Shown: one piece after another, positions 7,374 through 9,969 of the stretch | How positions within the stretch are numbered: position 1 is the first letter of the stretch | Layout of the letters: every line of letters starts with the position of its first letter | Origin: Fen-1258 sp964595365 | Lineage (GTDB): Bacteria; Bacteroidota; Ignavibacteria; Ignavibacteriales; Melioribacteraceae | Direction of reading: 5' to 3' | Length of the DNA: 9,969 nt | Assembly (NCBI GenBank): GCA_964595365.1 | Contig: CAZQQC010000106.1 | Location: forward strand, 1 to 9,969 | Made by a program: the position numbers and the translations under genes | The notes under the pieces: model-generated | Seen by the model: only the letters and a program-made list of their open reading frames with translations | What the model was told of the DNA's origin: nothing | The model's database searches: none

Positions 7374-8609
7374 CTAGTTACTTGCCAAAAATGCCTGAAT
7401 TGAGTCAACTACAAATTTGATTTGTTCTTTTGAAAGCTCGGGATAAATAGGCAGTGCTAACGAATTCTCCGACGCATTATTCGATACGGGATAATCGCTG
7501 TCGTTACACCTCAAATAAGCAAAACATTTCTGCCGGTGAAATGGAACTGGATAGTAAACTTCGCTGCCAATCTCCTTCTTCTTCAGAAAATCTAGAAGTG
7601 CATTCCTCTTTTCCACTCTAATGATGTACTGATTGTAGATATGATAGTTCTCGGGCAAATTGGTTGTGGACGATTGGGTGCTGGTTATTGGTGGTTGGTT
7701 ATTAGTTATCGGCGATTGGTGAGCGGTATCTTTATAAACTGCTTTTGGTAATAAAACTTTATTCTTAGAATCGAAGGAAAGTTTACCCTCTTCTTCAGCT
7801 AAACCAGTCTCAAAAAAGTATTTTGAATATATCGCTGCATTCTCTATTCGTCTTGCAGACCATGAATCAAGATGAGGAAGTTTAACACGCAGAACGGCGG
7901 CTTGCAGAGTATCCAATCTAAAATTTCCGCCGATAATTTTGTGATAATATTTCGGTTCCATGCCGTGCACTCTCATGATGCGCATTTTTTCTCCTAACGC
8001 TTCATCGTTCGTCGTTACAATTCCTCCGTCGCCGAATCCGCCAAGATTTTTACTAGGGAAGAATGAGAAACAGCCGATGTCTCCAATTGTTCCGACACAT
8101 TTTCCATTTTTGTAGCGGGCTCCGATAGCCTGCGCACCGTCTTCGATAACTTTTAAATTATGTTTCCTTGCAATCAGCATTATTGCATCCATATCTGCAC
8201 TTTGCCCATAGAGATGAACCGGAATAACTGCTTTCGTTCTCGATGTAACTCTCTTCTCTAAGTCGGAAGGATTCATGTTAAAACTTACCGGATCTATATC
8301 TGTGAAAACCGGAGTTGCATTCATGCGCGCAACGACACCGGCAGTAGCAAAAAAAGAATACGTTGGAACAATCACTTCATCGCCCGGCTGAATGCCAATC
8401 GACATAAGAGCCAGCAACAAAGCATCTGTACCGGATGAAACGCCAACAGCTTTTTTACATCCAAGGTATTGACAAATTTCCTCTTCCAGTTTTGCAACAT
8501 CGGGGCCCATAATAAAATATTGCGAATCGATCACGCGTTGAACGGCTTCATCAATTTCTTTTTTAATTGATTGATACTGCGGCTTCAAATCAAGCAAAGG
8601 TACTTTCAT
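7374..8609 (-). CDS. wbpE: DegT/DnrJ/EryC1 sugar aminotransferase, WbpE-like, with repeat insertion
   Basis: PLP-dependent aminotransferase of nucleotide sugars; with WbpB and WbpD upstream the likely reaction is amination of UDP-3-keto-GlcNAcA with glutamate to UDP-GlcNAc3NA. It is 411 residues, longer than most relatives. Visible landmarks: VSSGTDALLLAL (57-68, phosphate binding), EDGAQAIGA (156-164, with D157 for the pyridine nitrogen), and SFFPSKNLGGFGDGG (182-196) with Schiff-base lysine K187. The C-terminal small-domain hallmarks HIYNQYIIRV and SEVYYPVPFHRQ are present. Residues 297-317 are a low-complexity QSPITNN-type segment encoded by nine 7-bp repeats; it interrupts a linker just before NYHIYNQY, where family members normally have a few residues. 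AAAGGA lies 7 nt before the ATG. Separated from wbpD by a 242-bp stretch holding a decayed ORF. Other sugar aminotransferases of the family cannot be excluded without context. Confidence 0.9.
   Translation of the reverse strand: MKVPLLDLKPQYQSIKKEIDEAVQRVIDSQYFIMGPDVAKLEEEICQYLGCKKAVGVSSGTDALLLALMSIGIQPGDEVIVPTYSFFATAGVVARMNATPVFTDIDPVSFNMNPSDLEKRVTSRTKAVIPVHLYGQSADMDAIMLIARKHNLKVIEDGAQAIGARYKNGKCVGTIGDIGCFSFFPSKNLGGFGDGGIVTTNDEALGEKMRIMRVHGMEPKYYHKIIGGNFRLDTLQAAVLRVKLPHLDSWSARRIENAAIYSKYFFETGLAEEEGKLSFDSKNKVLLPKAVYKDTAHQSPITNNQPPITSTQSSTTNLPENYHIYNQYIIRVEKRNALLDFLKKKEIGSEVYYPVPFHRQKCFAYLRCNDSDYPVSNNASENSLALPIYPELSKEQIKFVVDSIQAFLASN
7659..7721 (-). repeat. nine-unit heptanucleotide array inside the wbpE-like gene
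   Basis: Sixty-three bases split without remainder into nine 7-bp units; coding-strand consensus AACCAAT, with variants such as CACCAAT, AACTAAT, AACCAAC, ACCCAAT, and more divergent CGCCGAT and CGTCCAC. The array begins exactly at the first base of codon 297 and ends at the last base of codon 317, giving three heptapeptides, QSPITNN, QPPITST and QSSTTNL, offset by one residue. Periodicity stops abruptly on both sides (AGCGGTA to the right on the plus strand, GGGCAA to the left). Confidence 0.9.
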
Positions 8610-8613
8610 TAAA

Positions 8614-8844
8614 TTATCCTTTATTAAATGTTAATGGGAGTTTCAGAGTACTGATCAAAGTAAATGAACAAAACGGGGCAAACATCCGGTAGAAACTTTC
8701 TACGCAAGAAGCCAAAGCAATTTCATAAAATCGTAACGTCTTCTTTTTGATCCTTCGTAAATATTCTTCTACAATATTGCTTGAATCAGAAAGAATGGTA
8801 TATTCAACTCGAGCTTTCACTTTACAAATAGCCTGTATCACCAT
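8614..8844 (-). pseudogene. degenerate four-helix-bundle (23S rRNA IVP-type) protein fragment
   Basis: A 76-codon ORF fills the 242-bp gap between wbpD and the aminotransferase gene. Its middle, SSNIVEEYLRRIKKK followed by TLRFYEIALASCVES, resembles the conserved core of the small four-helix-bundle proteins (S23/23S rRNA intervening-sequence type), whose usual pattern is S-N-I-x-E-G-x-x-R-x-x-K-K-x-F-x-R-F-x-x-I-A-x-G-S-x-x-E. The normal N-terminal helix (the VWQKA...LT-x-Q-I-R part) is absent, the glycines of the EG and GS motifs are replaced (EE, AS), and after CVES the sequence loses all resemblance, consistent with a frameshift or truncation. Such proteins are normally about 115-125 residues. 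No start signal of quality is visible and the ORF end overlaps the Shine-Dalgarno of the next gene. I read it as a remnant, but the resemblance is by eye only and it could be chance or a diverged small gene. Confidence 0.5.
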
Positions 8845-8851
8845 CTTAATT

Positions 8852-9430
8852 CTACATAGTTTCAGTTACCCTATTATTTTCCAGTTTATATTTTTTATTT
8901 GATTTACTGCAGTAAGCAAATCCATCTCTGTCAAAAATTAATTTTTGCCCGGCTTCGCTGATCCATCCGATTTGTTTTGCAGGATTACCGATTACCAGAG
9001 CGTGATCGGGAACATCCTTTGTAACAACCGCACCGGCACCAATAAATGCAAACTTGCCTATCGTATGACCGCAGATAATTGTGCAATTAGCGCCAAGAGA
9101 AGAACCTTCTTTAACAAGTGTTTTAATATAATATCGAGAACCGGCTTGCGGATATTTGCTTCGGGGATCAATAATATTTGTGAAGACCATCGAAGGTCCG
9201 CAAAAAACATAATCTTCCAATTCAACACCTTCATAAACGGAAACATTATTTTGGATTTTGACAAAATTTCCTATGACAGCATTCGGGCCAATGTTAACGT
9301 TTTGGCCAAGCACACAATTCTTTCCTATCCGCGCACCTTTTTGAACATGAGAGAAGTGCCAGATTTTCGTTCCATCGCCAATCTCAACACCATCATCTAT
9401 AAACGAAGATTCATGCACAAAGTAATTCAT
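8852..9430 (-). CDS. wbpD: WbpD/WlbB-like UDP-sugar N-acetyltransferase (left-handed beta helix)
   Basis: Acetyl-CoA-dependent N-acetyltransferase predicted to acetylate the 3-amino group of UDP-GlcNAc3NA, giving UDP-GlcNAc3NAcA for polysaccharide synthesis. It has 192 residues, the normal length. Imperfect hexapeptide repeats typical of the left-handed beta helix run from about residue 10 to 150 (for example VEIGDGTKIWHFSHV, ARIGKNCVLGQNVNIG, KIQNNVSVYEGVELEDYVF). The stretch CGPSMVFTN, the LGANCTIICGHTIG segment and VIGNPAKQIGWIS are family hallmarks. The short tail with C-x(n)-KKYKLE also occurs in relatives. The ATG overlaps the wbpB stop by four bases (ATGA, 9430-9427) and GAAGGA lies 9 nt upstream, so translation is coupled. 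No broken motifs. A related acetyltransferase for a similar amino sugar is the main alternative. Confidence 0.93.
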   Translation of the reverse strand: MNYFVHESSFIDDGVEIGDGTKIWHFSHVQKGARIGKNCVLGQNVNIGPNAVIGNFVKIQNNVSVYEGVELEDYVFCGPSMVFTNIIDPRSKYPQAGSRYYIKTLVKEGSSLGANCTIICGHTIGKFAFIGAGAVVTKDVPDHALVIGNPAKQIGWISEAGQKLIFDRDGFAYCSKSNKKYKLENNRVTETM

Positions 9431-9969
9431 AATTTTACATCCTTCAATAATGGATGAAATAAGTTCCCCTGCCGTTTAGGTTTTGCAAAACGTATATTAT
9501 ACACAGTTTGAATCGAAGGGTATGCATCAATTATACCGGAACCTTTGCCGCTTAAAATTTCCTGGTAAACTCTTGTATGAAGTTCGGTGAATCCGTCCGT
9601 GAATTCAATTTCATCCCCATCAATTTTGATTGACCGGTAGGTTAGCCTTGTGCTATTTTTTGCATTTTCCGGCAGATCATTTTCATCAACCGATAGATAC
9701 CAAACAACATTCGCGTCTTTCAGTTCTAGCAATCCACTCATCTTCTTCCGATCGGATAGGAAGACATGATTCCCCACGACTTCTCCGAAAAGCCAGATTA
9801 GTAAATCGAAAAGATGAATTCCGATATTGGTTGCCAGTCCTCCGGATTTTTCATCTTCACCTTTCCACGAATAAAAATACCACTTACCGCGTGAAGTAAT
9901 GTACGTCAGCTCAACTGCCGGCTTTACATGAAACGAGGTAGAATCAATTTTCTTTTTTAGTTTAAGAAT
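9427..9969 (-). CDS. wbpB: WbpB/WlbA-like UDP-GlcNAcA 3-oxidase, C-terminal part only
   Basis: Gfo/Idh/MocA-family NAD-dependent oxidoreductase, expected to oxidise C3 of UDP-GlcNAcA to the 3-keto sugar. The minus-strand frame is open from the right window edge to the TGA at 9429-9427, giving 180 residues; the N-terminal Rossmann domain lies outside the window. The visible part contains ELTYITSRGKWYFYSWKG, then EKSGGLATNIGIHLFDLLIW with the conserved G-G-x-x-x-N-x-G-x-H-x-x-D, then VWYLSVDENDLP, TYRSIKIDGDEIEFTDGFTEL and the tail DAYPSIQTVYNIR, all in order as in WlbA/WbpB. A GTG at 9777 could be mistaken for a start, but homology continues unbroken upstream of it. The stop overlaps the wbpD ATG by four bases. 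Gene order wbpB-wbpD-wbpE supports the assignment. Confidence 0.92.
   Translation of the reverse strand: MLKLKKKIDSTSFHVKPAVELTYITSRGKWYFYSWKGEDEKSGGLATNIGIHLFDLLIWLFGEVVGNHVFLSDRKKMSGLLELKDANVVWYLSVDENDLPENAKNSTRLTYRSIKIDGDEIEFTDGFTELHTRVYQEILSGKGSGIIDAYPSIQTVYNIRFAKPKRQGNLFHPLLKDVKL

Noticed and set aside
8945..9457. Plus-strand 170-codon ORF opposite wbpD
   Set aside because: The wbpD frame has hexapeptide repeats and family motifs throughout; the antisense ORF is cysteine- and arginine-rich noise with no recognisable domain.
9427..9777. A separate 116-residue gene starting at GTG 9777
   Set aside because: The same frame continues upstream to the window edge with unbroken WbpB/WlbA homology (GGLATNIGIHLFD, TYITSRGKWY), so it is only the tail of a longer gene.
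1..9969. CRISPR array, tRNA/rRNA genes, transposase or integrase, defence system
   Set aside because: No spaced identical direct repeats, cloverleaf sequences, transposase motifs or nuclease/toxin genes were found in either strand.

Overview
The window looks like a chromosomal segment of an AT-rich member of the Bacteroidota/Chlorobi/Ignavibacteriota group. The strongest clue is the large plus-strand gene at 4412-7291. It encodes a signal peptide, several beta-rich modules and a classic type IX secretion (T9SS, Por) type A C-terminal sorting domain (PNPF...GVYFYRF...KKMVYLK). The M1-type peptidase with GGMEYP/HEFSH and short AT-rich heptanucleotide arrays inside genes also fit. The species cannot be named from the sequence.

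Layout. (1) 1-4286, minus strand, read right to left: a secreted or membrane-anchored M1-family metallopeptidase, a six-helix membrane protein whose start overlaps the peptidase stop by one base (TGATG), peptide deformylase (def) 9 bp further on, and methionyl-tRNA formyltransferase (fmt), which runs off the left edge. This is a tight, probably co-transcribed block; def and fmt are the classic formyl-methionine pair. (2) 4287-4411: a short divergent spacer with a possible minus-strand promoter and a good Shine-Dalgarno for the plus-strand gene. (3) 4412-7291, plus strand: the T9SS cargo protein. (4) 7292-7373: a long imperfect hairpin between two convergent genes, likely a bidirectional terminator. 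(5) 7374-9969, minus strand: three sugar-nucleotide genes in transcription order wbpB (partial) > wbpD > [degenerate four-helix-bundle ORF] > wbpE-like aminotransferase. They match consecutive steps of the UDP-GlcNAc3NAcA pathway (oxidase, transaminase, N-acetyltransferase) that feeds surface polysaccharide or O-antigen synthesis.

The most unusual signal is in-frame heptanucleotide repeats inside conserved enzyme genes. The wbpE-like gene has nine uninterrupted 7-bp units (coding-strand consensus AACCAAT, 63 bp, exactly 21 codons, three heptapeptides). They lie in a linker before a conserved strand, and the three unit junctions where a perfect repeat would give an in-frame TAA all depart from the consensus. 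fmt carries a different heptad (CTTCAAC/ACTCAAC) at the window edge, also in a linker. The 7-bp unit is not a multiple of three, so a change of one unit would break the reading frame. A second item is the decayed four-helix-bundle fragment sitting inside the sugar operon. Everything else appears ordinary for the group.
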